Source of the DNA: an uncultured Bacteroidaceae bacterium
Lineage (GTDB): Bacteria > Bacteroidota > Bacteroidia > Bacteroidales > Bacteroidaceae
Length of the DNA stretch: 64,000 bases
Assembly (NCBI GenBank): GCA_944320785.1
Contig: CALUIR010000002.1
Span: 62,001 to 126,000, forward strand
Reading direction: 5' to 3'
Shown: piece after piece, positions 29,115 to 37,682 of the stretch
Position numbering within the stretch: position 1 is the first letter of the stretch
Layout of the letters: the number at the start of each line of letters is the position of its first letter
Notes under the pieces: model-generated
Told to the model about the DNA's origin: nothing
What the model saw: only the letters and a program-made list of their open reading frames with translations
Database searches by the model: none
Position numbers and translations under genes: made by a program

Positions 29115-29804
29115 TTAAATGAGTGATTTAATGAAAAACACGATGATTACCAGTGCAAAGCATGCCACAACGATGCTGGTGTAGATGTTGGAGATGCACT
29201 TCCAGCGGTTCAGCCACACTTTGTTGTTCCATCCTAATGTCTGCATGGCGCTCCAGAAGCCGTGGGTCAGATGGAACCACAAAGCGCCCAGCCACACGAG
29301 GTAAAGCACCACGTTGGCTACGCTGGCAAAGGTGTTCTCGATGTGGAAGACGCCGTCGGCGGCATAGCTCAAAGTCATCGGGTCCACGCTTGCGCCCATG
29401 TTGTGCATCAGTTCGGGTAACTGCATTTTCGACCAGAAATGGAACAGATGCAAGCCTAAGCCCACGATGACGATGAGGCCGAGTACGAGCATGTTCTGCG
29501 AGGCCCATTCCACGGTTTTCGGCCGGTCGGTCACGGCGTACCGTTCATTGCCACGGGCTTGCCGGTTCTGCATCGTCAGCCAAAAGGCATAGATGATGTG
29601 AATGACGAAAAGGGCTGCCAGGATCACCGTTGCGGCCAAGGCATACCAATTGGCGCCCAGGAACTCGCAAACCATATTGTAGCCCTCTGCTGAGAACAAT
29701 GACACAAGGTTCATCGCCATGTGAAACGTCAGAAACAGGATGAGGGCGACGCCGGTAACGCTCATCACCACCTTCCTTCCTACAGATGAATTACTTAACC
29801 ACAT
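29115..29804 (-). CDS. frdC: Fumarate reductase / succinate dehydrogenase cytochrome b subunit
   Basis: 229 residues with five hydrophobic helices, the single-subunit B-type membrane anchor carrying diheme b. Candidate heme histidines lie in [29 protein letters not shown] and WFHLTHGFW. It anchors FrdAB and exchanges electrons with menaquinone. It is the first gene of the frdCAB operon, with a near-consensus promoter 59 nt upstream. Confidence 0.94.
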   Translation of the reverse strand: MWLSNSSVGRKVVMSVTGVALILFLTFHMAMNLVSLFSAEGYNMVCEFLGANWYALAATVILAALFVIHIIYAFWLTMQNRQARGNERYAVTDRPKTVEWASQNMLVLGLIVIVGLGLHLFHFWSKMQLPELMHNMGASVDPMTLSYAADGVFHIENTFASVANVVLYLVWLGALWFHLTHGFWSAMQTLGWNNKVWLNRWKCISNIYTSIVVACFALVIIVFFIKSLI

Positions 29805-29862
29805 AAATGATTGAATTTAAATTATTGATTTGTTAGAATTAAAGCCCATTGCAATTATGCCG

Positions 29863-29893
29863 CAAAAGTAGTTGAAATCCTGTGAATGGCCAA
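29863..29893 (-). promoter_or_regulatory. Promoter of frdCAB
   Basis: Minus-strand TTG (29893-29891), 20 nt, TACTTTTG (29870-29863): a consensus Bacteroidetes promoter. Confidence 0.75.
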
Positions 29894-29954
29894 CAAATTA
29901 AGGAAATAATTCTTTAATTGGGCGGCGAAAGGAGCGTTCTTGAGGGGAAAGCCT

Positions 29955-29962
29955 TATATTTG
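29955..29962 (+). promoter_or_regulatory. -7 box abutting the PAP2 start codon
   Basis: TATATTTG ends 4 nt before ATG 29967, predicting an mRNA that begins at or next to the start codon. No -33 element at standard spacing is clear. Confidence 0.5.
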
Positions 29963-29966
29963 TGGC

Positions 29967-30611
29967 ATGAAACAGAAAACCGATAGAATCTTCCGCGCGC
30001 TTTTGCCGTGCCTGTTGTGGTTCGTGTTTGCCGGCGCGCAGGCGCAGAATGCCGATATCCGCATATTGGAGAAGTTCAACCGTTTGGACGGAGGTTTTGC
30101 GCAGGGCTACAGCAAGGCGGTGTCGAAGTCCACGCCTTATCTGGCCATCGGCATCCCGGTGTTGATGGGATGTTACGGATTGATTGACCGCGAGAGCGGC
30201 ATTCTGGACGATGCCATTTACGTAGGCACCAGCATCATCGAGGCGACGTTGATATCCTATGCCGTGAAGTATGGCGTGGATCGCCAGCGTCCTTTCGAGC
30301 GTTACCCGGATCGGATTGTCCCGCGCGACTTTCCCGGCAGCCCGTCTTTCCCTTCCGGGCATGCGGCGATGGCCTTTTCTTTGGCCACGTCTTTGTCTAT
30401 CAAGTACCCGAAATGGTATGTCATCACCCCTTCCGCCCTTTGGGCGTGTTCCGTATGTTTCGCAAGGATGAACGAGGGGGTGCATTACCCCTCCGATGTC
30501 TTGGCGGGGGCAGCCATCGGCGCAGGCTGTGCGGTGGCCAACTATTACATCAACAAGGGATTGAAACGTTTGGTGCTTTCCCGCCGCCGTCCGGCTTTGG
30601 TGGCGTATTGA
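29967..30611 (+). CDS. Exported PAP2-family phosphatase
   Basis: 214 residues from the ATG at 29967; a TTG 27 nt upstream precedes the -7 box and is rejected. The signal peptide ends FAGAQAQ. The three PAP2/acid phosphatase motifs are present: KYGVDRQRPF, PSFPSGHAA and CFARMNEGVHYPSDVLAG, with the catalytic His in each of the last two. Relatives dephosphorylate undecaprenyl pyrophosphate, phosphatidylglycerophosphate or lipid A from the periplasmic side; the substrate here is not decidable. The gene is divergent from frdCAB. Confidence 0.9.
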   Translation: MKQKTDRIFRALLPCLLWFVFAGAQAQNADIRILEKFNRLDGGFAQGYSKAVSKSTPYLAIGIPVLMGCYGLIDRESGILDDAIYVGTSIIEATLISYAVKYGVDRQRPFERYPDRIVPRDFPGSPSFPSGHAAMAFSLATSLSIKYPKWYVITPSALWACSVCFARMNEGVHYPSDVLAGAAIGAGCAVANYYINKGLKRLVLSRRRPALVAY

Positions 30612-30676
30612 GGCGTGCGTTGCCGTCCGTTTCCTTTTAAGTTAAATAAAAGCAAAAAATGAGGTGCTTGCTCCTC

Positions 30677-30704
30677 TTGGAATGGGCAAAAAGGATTATT
30701 TTTG
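30677..30704 (+). promoter_or_regulatory. Promoter of the TPR-AraC regulator
   Basis: TTG (30677-30679), 17 nt, TATTTTTG (30697-30704). The TTG start at 30702 lies inside the -7 box. Confidence 0.55.
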
Positions 30705-30731
30705 GAGCGGAAAAGAAAGTCTGCTGTTTAT

Positions 30732-32411
30732 ATGAGGAAAGATAGGCGTCTTCCGGTGCTGTTTGCATGCATGTGCTTTTCCGCATTTTCTTTGCTTCGT
30801 GCGGAAGATGCGGTGCCTGACAGCCTGCTTTCCATCGACCATGTGTACAACGTCACCTTCACCGACCCGGATTTGGGCCATCGCATCCTCCGCGAGATGC
30901 GCGAACGGGGTCTGTACACCCCGTATGAATTGAACCTCACCGAAGGCGACCTTTATGTGAATAACTACAAGTACCAGCAGGCGGTCATTTATTACCGCCG
31001 CCTCCTCGACAATGATTCCGTCCGGCTGGACCGCAAGAACCGCATGGAGCTTTACCACCGCATGATGACTTGTTTCGACGGCATCCACGACGAAGACGAG
31101 AAGGAGCGTTATGCCCGCCTGTTGTTGAAGGAAGCTGAAGCCGTGGAAGACGTGCCCATGCAGTCGGTCGCGCTGTTTGCCATCGGCAAGTCATTGCGTT
31201 ATTATGGGAACAAGGAAATGGCTTATGAGTACATGGGGCGGGCGGTGGAGATGATGGAATCGTCCGGTTATGAGTACAAGTACGACAATCTCCGCTATGA
31301 TTACAACACGCTTTTCCTGTTCTTCCTGAATGATTACCGCTATGAGGAGGCATGGGGCATCTTGGAGAAATTGGAAAAGATTGTGGACGCATCCGGCCAT
31401 GAAAAGAAGATGGCCGGCTTGCACGACAAGGAGCGGAAGACGCTTTATGCCAACAAGGCCGTGGTGCTTCATTTCTTGGGGCGCGAAGCAGAAGCGGAGC
31501 GGAATTACCGCCTTTGGCAGGAAACGGCCAAGGAATACACGAACGATGACTACCTTATCCTGCCTTACCTGTTCGCGAAAGGGGAATATGATGAAGTCAT
31601 CCGCAAGTTCCATGCGCAGGAGGTGCAGTTGTGCAATTCGGGCGACACGGTGAATTACCACATGCGCACGGCGCTCCGCTACCAAGGGAGGGCATACATG
31701 GAGAAGGGAGACTATCGCCGTGCGGCCATTCTGTTCCGCCGCCTGGCCGAAATCACCGATATGCTGAAGAAAGAAGAACAGCAAAGCCTGGCATTGGAAC
31801 TGGCCACCATCTACGAAGTCAATGAAAAGGAAGCCACCATCCAGCAGCAGGGCGTGTTGCTCCAACGGCATGAAATCGCGCTTTACAGCGTGTTGGCCTT
31901 GCTGGTCTCTTTGGGCATCATCATCGGCATCGACATGTACAACCGCCGCGTCATTTTCCGCAAGAACGTGGTGCTGGTGAAGCAGATGGAAAAAAACGAG
32001 CAGTTGGAACACCAGCGGCAGGAGGCTTTGGATGCCGCTGCCTGGCAGGGCGGCGCATCGCCGGATGAATGCGCCTTGTTCGCCAAGCTGGAGGAACTGA
32101 TGGGACGGGAAAAACTCTACCGGAACCCGAAGCTGACACGCGATGACATCGTGGCCCGCCTCTACACGAACAAGAATGCTCTCATCAATGCTTTGCAGAA
32201 ATGCGCCAATGCCACTTTCACCGACTACGTCAACGCCCTGCGCCTCGACGAAGCTGTCGCCTTGATGAAAAAACAGCCTGAGATGACCATCGAGCATGTG
32301 GCCGAGCAAGTGGGTTTCGGCTCGGCAGTGAGCCTCTACCGGCAGTTCAAAAACAAGTACGCCATGACCCCCGCTGAGTTCCGCAAGGTGTTGGAAAGCG
32401 GTTGGGAATGA
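30732..32411 (+). CDS. Membrane TPR regulator with C-terminal AraC-type HTH
   Basis: 559 residues from ATG 30732; the open frame reaches back to a TTG in the -7 box. It has an N-terminal signal/anchor (PVLFACMCFSAFSLLRA), a long periplasmic stretch of TPR-like helical pairs (about residues 45-365), one transmembrane helix (about 380-400), a short cytoplasmic coiled coil and an AraC-family DNA-binding domain (about 455-556) with AEQVGFGSAVSLYRQFKNKY. This architecture is a Bacteroidetes one-component sensor. Its position upstream of the surface-protein operon makes that operon a candidate target (inference). Confidence 0.88.
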   Translation: MRKDRRLPVLFACMCFSAFSLLRAEDAVPDSLLSIDHVYNVTFTDPDLGHRILREMRERGLYTPYELNLTEGDLYVNNYKYQQAVIYYRRLLDNDSVRLDRKNRMELYHRMMTCFDGIHDEDEKERYARLLLKEAEAVEDVPMQSVALFAIGKSLRYYGNKEMAYEYMGRAVEMMESSGYEYKYDNLRYDYNTLFLFFLNDYRYEEAWGILEKLEKIVDASGHEKKMAGLHDKERKTLYANKAVVLHFLGREAEAERNYRLWQETAKEYTNDDYLILPYLFAKGEYDEVIRKFHAQEVQLCNSGDTVNYHMRTALRYQGRAYMEKGDYRRAAILFRRLAEITDMLKKEEQQSLALELATIYEVNEKEATIQQQGVLLQRHEIALYSVLALLVSLGIIIGIDMYNRRVIFRKNVVLVKQMEKNEQLEHQRQEALDAAAWQGGASPDECALFAKLEELMGREKLYRNPKLTRDDIVARLYTNKNALINALQKCANATFTDYVNALRLDEAVALMKKQPEMTIEHVAEQVGFGSAVSLYRQFKNKYAMTPAEFRKVLESGWE

Positions 32412-32516
32412 CAGGGGCTGCCATCAGGGAACTTTTAAGAAATCTTGCCAATTGACCGGCAGGGCGGAGGGAATCCTCCCGTCCTTTTCAAGGATTCGCC
32501 AGGAGGTTTTCCTTGC

Positions 32517-32577
32517 ACGATTAGTAATCGTAAACGCTGACGATTACTAATCGTCATGCCATACGATTACTAATCGT
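32517..32577. repeat. Second triplet of ACGATTA(C/G)TAATCGT palindromes
   Basis: Copies start at 32517, 32540 and 32563 with a 23-bp period. The centres are G, C, C, the reverse pattern of the 14946 cluster. The first is preceded by TTGC; spacer bases are partly shared (CATGCCAT versus CACGCCAT). Confidence 0.85.
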
Positions 32578-32727
32578 CAGAAAAATCTTCTGTGAAGCGC
32601 ACGGGATTTTATAGGATGGGGATGCCGTTGCTTTTGCGTGAATCCGATGACTTTTTCGGTAAAATAGTTTCACAGATGCTGTTTCAACGCCTTGTTCATG
32701 GGCGCAGGGCGTTGCTATTTTGCTTGT

Positions 32728-32811
32728 GGTGAGGATGGGCAAAGCCGGAAGCATGGAGACAATATGGGGAGCGCCACAAAGTCTTGCGGCGTTGCCCTCT
32801 TTTTCTTTTTT
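32728..32811 (+). ncRNA. Candidate short RNA with promoter and terminator
   Basis: TTG (32692-32694), 21 nt, TATTTTGC (32716-32723) resembles a promoter, one base short of TAnnTTTG. About 75 nt later a 10-position stem (GGGGAGCGCC/GGCGTTGCCC, one mismatch, one wobble) is followed by TCTTTTTCTTTTTT. There is no good ORF. The terminator is the stronger half; it could instead end the regulator mRNA. Confidence 0.4.
32766..32811 (+). terminator. Intrinsic terminator with long T tract
   Basis: Stem 32766-32775 with 32788-32797, followed by a 14-nt T-rich tract. Confidence 0.65.
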
Positions 32812-32939
32812 ATTGCTGTTTTGCCTTTTCCCTTCTGGCCCTTGCATTCTTCGGGAACCGTGGAATGGTTAAAAAAAGCACGGTTTCATCGGGATTCCCG
32901 GCTTTTCCCCAGAAGGTATCCCGGCGTGGGGACATGAAT

Positions 32940-32981
32940 TTGTGACGGATTGAAAGTTCATTGTGACGGGTTGAAAGATGC
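32940..32981. repeat. Two 21-bp units before the surface-protein operon promoter
   Basis: Two units of the form TTGTGACGG(A/G)TTGAAAG start at 32940 and 32961, exact 21-bp period, 19 bp upstream of the -7 box. TGACGG is shared with the mutS array. Confidence 0.75.
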
Positions 32982-32999
32982 ATTCCGTGTTTCATGAAG

Positions 33000-33007
33000 T
33001 ATATTTG
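33000..33007 (+). promoter_or_regulatory. -7 box of the surface-protein operon
   Basis: TATATTTG, 46 nt before the ATG at 33054. The -33 position has no TTG at normal spacing, so activator dependence is possible. Confidence 0.5.
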
Positions 33008-33053
33008 AGATTAAAAAATGACATAATTATAATTAATTCAATAAATTTAGCTT

Positions 33054-36000
33054 ATGAAGTTAATACGATTACGAACATTTTTTGCCTTGTTCCTATGGAT
33101 GGCAGGGAGCATGTCCATCATCTATGCGCAAACGCCGGGAGGTGATGGCAGCGATACGGGTGGAGGCGAAGTGACTCAACCGGGTGAACCGGGTTCATCC
33201 ACGGAGGAGCATTCATTCGTCATCAATAAGGTGGCGTTGCAAGCCATTTGTGATTCCATTGGCAAGTACACCACAGGCGGTGAGCAAGAAGCGTACAATG
33301 CTTATTTTGCAGCCGTGAAAAGCAGTTCTGAATATTCCAAAGCGCAAACATGCTTAGGCGAAGATTGGCCGGAAGCCGTGGAAGTGACGGACCCGGGCGA
33401 ACCCAGCCAGGATCCGACGGATGCAGAATTGGAAGAAATGGAAAGCGGATACCAGGCAACGGTGGACGCGCTGGCCCTTTCGCTGACGAAAGCATACAAG
33501 AAAGCTCCCTTTGAGTACGTGGAATCCCAAGTTTCCACATGGCACGCCAATTATTACGGTGCGGCAAACGGGGGCAATGGCGACTATACGGCACAAGAAT
33601 GGCAGGCATTGTATGACGAATCCGACTATGCGCTGATAGCCAAGCAGGCCGATGATGTGCTGGCTGCTTATTCCGGGCGTGAGGAGGAAATCACGTATGA
33701 GGAGATTTGGCGCAAGAAAGCGGCAGGAGATGGGGCGGAAGATCCCGGCACATCCGAGGAAGAAATCATGGACGGCATCATCCCGTTGACAGAAGATTTG
33801 TTAGGAGACAAAGCCACTTCTTATAAAAATAAGGTATTGGAACTGAAAAACCTGCTTCAGATGATTGCTGGCGATGAAACCGGGAAATACGATGAGTTGA
33901 AAGCATCTTCGATTTACACCACGCCTTACGCTTGGTTCAGCGGCGAGGATTGGGGCATCACCGGCACGGAAAGCCCTGAAGAAAACTTCAGCTTCGATCA
34001 AAATACCCACAACCAGACCGCCGTGAGCGTCAGCATCGACCGCTTGAACACGATGGTGTCGTTCGTGGATGTGCTGTATGCCTACCATTCTTCCGCTGAT
34101 GACGCCCGCACGGAAGTCAATACCTATTTTGCGGAAGATGAAAGGACCGACAGCAACGCGGACTATAAAGCCGCCAACGACGTAATTGCCGCTTTTGAAA
34201 CGTTGCTGGAAAATCCTTCTTACAACGCGGAAACCGGCCAATATGTTTGCGGCGGGCAAACTTACGCTTCGCTGGAAGCCTTGACGGAGGCCTTGAATGA
34301 GGAACAGGCCGAAGTGCAGGGCATCCCGCAAACGTTGGAGGAAAAACGGGCGGCTTACGAGCAAACCTTGCGCGAACTGATTGCCACGGCGCAAAAACTA
34401 AGCACGCATCTCAGCACGGCCGAAAGCGGAAAGGACGCTTTGTTGGAGGCCATCACGGCGGCAACCAAGGCCGCCAACAATTCCACAAAACAGTTGTCAA
34501 ACTATACGGATGCCACTGCCGCTTTGCAAAGCGCTTATGATACGGCCAAGGCAGCGTATGATGAATTGGCTGAAGCCCTTGGCCAGGCAATAGGGAATGC
34601 CACCACGCAAAACAGCACGTGGCAAGACAGCGAACTGGCCACAGCCATCCAAACTGCCCAAACGGTGATGGAGAATGCCGGGAACGTGGAGGCCATGGAT
34701 ACGGACATTTCCACGGCTACGGCCAATATCACGGCGGCCATGGACGCAGCCGAAGCCCGTTTCGGCATGAAAAGCGTGGCGGAGCAGTTGAAAGCCTGCC
34801 AAGCGCTTTACGGCGATGCCGACGGAAGCATGCAGGCCTTGGTCGATGAGTCTGCCGCGACCACGGCCTTGGATGCCGTCCGCAGCCTCACTCAACGGAT
34901 GCAGGAGAAGATAGATGCCGTGGAAGCCGCCTACGAGGAGGCAAAGGCGCAGTTGCAGGACCGGATTGCCGACTCCAAACGTTATTATGAGAATTGGAAA
35001 GATACCCGCGACATGGAAGCCCTCAAGGAGGCTTACGAGGAAGCCGAAACCGTTTATGCCGCCAATACGACGGAACAGGTGCGCGACATTGCCGCTTTGC
35101 AGGAAGCCTACGTCGCCTTGGATGCCGTGTATGCTGACCTGGGCGGTTATTCCGACCCCTATGAAGCCCGCCAGGAACTGATTGAATTGATTGCCGAGGC
35201 GGAAGTTTATTGGGAGAAGTACCAATACAACGATTTGCGCAACGCCATCAATGAGGCGAACCGCAATGTGAACAGCGACACGCGATACGTCCTGAACCAG
35301 CAGATTGCCAATCTTCAGGCGGCGATGGACAATGCCGTGCTGCAATACACCACCATCATGAGCCGTTTGGAGGCACAATACCCGGTGACCGAAGCCAAGA
35401 TGAAAGAACGATACGGGGACGACCCGTCCGAATGGCCGGAAGAAGACCGCACGTTCATGGAAACCGTGAAGGCCGACATGCAACCTTCGGAGACTTCGGA
35501 GGGAGAATTTGTCTGCACCAATGTGCCGGTGCTGCAAGGTTACTACCGCGACCTTCAAAGCATGGTGGCGGAAGCCGATGCATTATGGGATGCTGCCGTG
35601 GAGGCTTTTTACAATGCCATCCAGGAAGCCGACCTCCTGTTCACGTCCAGCTACCCGGACGATGAGGCTTTGGGCGTAGCCATTGCCCATGCCGAGGAGG
35701 AATATGCCAAGATTGCCGAGAGCTATCCCACCATTGCTTCGGTGGAAGCCTTGCAGGAAGCCTTGGCGCAGGAAGTGGCCCGTGTGGAGACGGCAGACCG
35801 TCGAGGCGTGGCCAACCAGTTTATCCGCTTGTATGTGGAACTGAACAATGCTTTTGAGCAATACGGTTCCGACGAGAACACCCCCAATACTTCGGACGTG
35901 AAGACCTATTTGGCGGAGAACCAAGCGGTGTATGAGGAACTGAACAGCTTGTCTGGCACGGACCTCATTGAATATACCTTGCCGGAACTGATGGCGTTCG

Positions 36001-37655
36001 TGGAAGAAGCCACTGCCGTGCAGGAACGTTACCAGATGTTCTGCAGTGCCGTGGATGCACTGGATGCCACGATTGAAAGCGCGGAAACGTCCAACGGGCA
36101 ATACTATGAGGACCGCCCCACGGACAACAACTTGTACCGCACCATCGAGAAAGCCATTTGGGCGAAAGAAGAAAGCTTCAACCAGGATTCGGTGGAAAGC
36201 TGGAACTATGCATTGCGGGACACACTGTCGCAAACCGCATTGCTTTACCGCAGCACGCTCCAGAAGATGAACTCGGCTCGTTCTGCCGCACGCAATAAAC
36301 ACATCATATATTATGGCAGCGCAACGGAAGAATCCGAAATCATGGACTCCTACAACAAGGCGGAAACTTATCTGGAAGACTTGTGCTTCACCCGCATCGA
36401 GAAGATGACCCTTGAGTTGGACACCTGTTATTATCATGCGCAAGACAGTTGCGCCGTGTTGGAAACGGAGATACAGCAGGTGATTGATGAAGCGGAACGG
36501 CTGAACACCTTGATGCAGGATTCGGATTTTGACCTGTCCATTGCCCAAGCCATCAATGCACGTTACAGTAACGACGGGCGTATTGCTGCCATCCGGGCGG
36601 CCATCGAAACGTTGCAGGCCGCCTGTGCGGTGCAGGAAGAGGCGTATGCCGCCGCTGCCGCCGCGTTGGAAGAAACCTTGGCCGATGCCCGCCAGCTTTT
36701 AGAGAATCTGGCGGATGATGCCTTGCAGGCCGCAATCGCTTCGGCCGAAGCCGTGGCGGCGAAAGCCGATCTTGCCTTGGAAGATGCTGCCACTTGCGCC
36801 GCCATTACGGAAGCCTGCGACAGCCTGGCGGCAGAACAGGCACGGGTGGAAGGCATGTTGGACGGCTTGCTGGCCGAGGCCTTGCAGGCTTTGCAGGAAG
36901 CCCGCGACGAAGCCTTCGCGCGCAACACCCTGTATTATGGCGCCGGCAGCACGGACAATGAAATCATGAAGGTCTATAACGAGGCTGCCGCTTACTTGGA
37001 TTCCGGCAACTTGGAGGACATCGCCCTGATGACCGACTCCGTGAACAACAGTTACGTGGAGGCCGCCGTGCGTTGCCTGCAGTTGGAGGCTGAAGTGGAC
37101 AACCTGGTGCGCAAGGCATCCCCGCTCGCCACGTTGATGGAGGATGACGAATTGGCTGCCATGATAACGGAAGCCACTGCCAGCCGGAATGTGTCCGAAG
37201 CACGCATCCCGGCGATGGAAGCAGTGCTTCCTGAGTTGCAGGCCTTGTATGAAACTGACAGCGCTTTGTATGACGAAGCGGTGGTGGATTTGAATGATTC
37301 CGTGGCAACGGCCCGCACGCTTTTGCTGCAACGCTACGATGTGGCTTTGGAGACAGCCATTGCCGAAGCCGAAACGGCCTTGGACAATGCCGGAAAGACT
37401 TCGGCTTCCTGCACGATGTATGCCGACCTTGTGCTGCAAACCGACTTGCTGGCCGTGGAAATGGAACGGGTGCGCCAAGCCATTGAAGCTTCGTCCATCG
37501 ATGCCGTCCAAGCAGGCGACCGCGAAGTGGAGGTTTATACCATCGAGGGTTATCTGGTGAAACGGGTCCGCTTGTCCGATCCTGATGCGTTCCGCTTCCT
37601 GCCAGAAGGCATCTATATTGTGGACGGGAAGAAGATGTTCCTGCCGAAAAGATAA
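33054..37655 (+). CDS. 1533-aa secreted helical repeat protein with T9SS-like tail
   Basis: A signal peptide (ending SMSIIYAQ) is followed by a Gly/Ser/Thr/Pro linker (residues about 25-50) and then almost wholly helical, Ala/Glu-rich sequence resembling FIVAR-type three-helix modules (for example ALQSAYDTAKAAYDELAEAL). Two related modules of about 200 residues are recognisable near the C-terminus: one begins IIYYGSATEESEIMDSYNKA and the other LYYGAGSTDNEIMKVYNEA. The last about 45 residues (VEVYTIEGYLVKRV and LPEGIYIVDGKKM) have the shape of a degenerate T9SS type A sorting domain. It is first of four closely spaced genes. Function unknown; the rod-like structure suggests a surface stalk or adhesin. 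Confidence 0.8.
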   Translation: MKLIRLRTFFALFLWMAGSMSIIYAQTPGGDGSDTGGGEVTQPGEPGSSTEEHSFVINKVALQAICDSIGKYTTGGEQEAYNAYFAAVKSSSEYSKAQTCLGEDWPEAVEVTDPGEPSQDPTDAELEEMESGYQATVDALALSLTKAYKKAPFEYVESQVSTWHANYYGAANGGNGDYTAQEWQALYDESDYALIAKQADDVLAAYSGREEEITYEEIWRKKAAGDGAEDPGTSEEEIMDGIIPLTEDLLGDKATSYKNKVLELKNLLQMIAGDETGKYDELKASSIYTTPYAWFSGEDWGITGTESPEENFSFDQNTHNQTAVSVSIDRLNTMVSFVDVLYAYHSSADDARTEVNTYFAEDERTDSNADYKAANDVIAAFETLLENPSYNAETGQYVCGGQTYASLEALTEALNEEQAEVQGIPQTLEEKRAAYEQTLRELIATAQKLSTHLSTAESGKDALLEAITAATKAANNSTKQLSNYTDATAALQSAYDTAKAAYDELAEALGQAIGNATTQNSTWQDSELATAIQTAQTVMENAGNVEAMDTDISTATANITAAMDAAEARFGMKSVAEQLKACQALYGDADGSMQALVDESAATTALDAVRSLTQRMQEKIDAVEAAYEEAKAQLQDRIADSKRYYENWKDTRDMEALKEAYEEAETVYAANTTEQVRDIAALQEAYVALDAVYADLGGYSDPYEARQELIELIAEAEVYWEKYQYNDLRNAINEANRNVNSDTRYVLNQQIANLQAAMDNAVLQYTTIMSRLEAQYPVTEAKMKERYGDDPSEWPEEDRTFMETVKADMQPSETSEGEFVCTNVPVLQGYYRDLQSMVAEADALWDAAVEAFYNAIQEADLLFTSSYPDDEALGVAIAHAEEEYAKIAESYPTIASVEALQEALAQEVARVETADRRGVANQFIRLYVELNNAFEQYGSDENTPNTSDVKTYLAENQAVYEELNSLSGTDLIEYTLPELMAFVEEATAVQERYQMFCSAVDALDATIESAETSNGQYYEDRPTDNNLYRTIEKAIWAKEESFNQDSVESWNYALRDTLSQTALLYRSTLQKMNSARSAARNKHIIYYGSATEESEIMDSYNKAETYLEDLCFTRIEKMTLELDTCYYHAQDSCAVLETEIQQVIDEAERLNTLMQDSDFDLSIAQAINARYSNDGRIAAIRAAIETLQAACAVQEEAYAAAAAALEETLADARQLLENLADDALQAAIASAEAVAAKADLALEDAATCAAITEACDSLAAEQARVEGMLDGLLAEALQALQEARDEAFARNTLYYGAGSTDNEIMKVYNEAAAYLDSGNLEDIALMTDSVNNSYVEAAVRCLQLEAEVDNLVRKASPLATLMEDDELAAMITEATASRNVSEARIPAMEAVLPELQALYETDSALYDEAVVDLNDSVATARTLLLQRYDVALETAIAEAETALDNAGKTSASCTMYADLVLQTDLLAVEMERVRQAIEASSIDAVQAGDREVEVYTIEGYLVKRVRLSDPDAFRFLPEGIYIVDGKKMFLPKR

Positions 37656-37682
37656 AAGTAGTAACAATATAAGAATGAATAT

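Larger units (their letters stand above)
32412..33053. other. Intergenic region before the giant surface-protein operon
   Basis: 642 bp without a convincing gene. It contains the palindrome triplet at 32517-32577, a possible short RNA ending at a terminator (32728-32811), two 21-bp repeat units at 32940-32981 and the operon promoter at 33000-33007. Open frames here lack coding character. Confidence 0.7.

Noticed and set aside
32554..32847. 97-codon minus-strand frame before the giant operon
   Set aside because: It crosses the palindrome triplet and the terminator; no motif.
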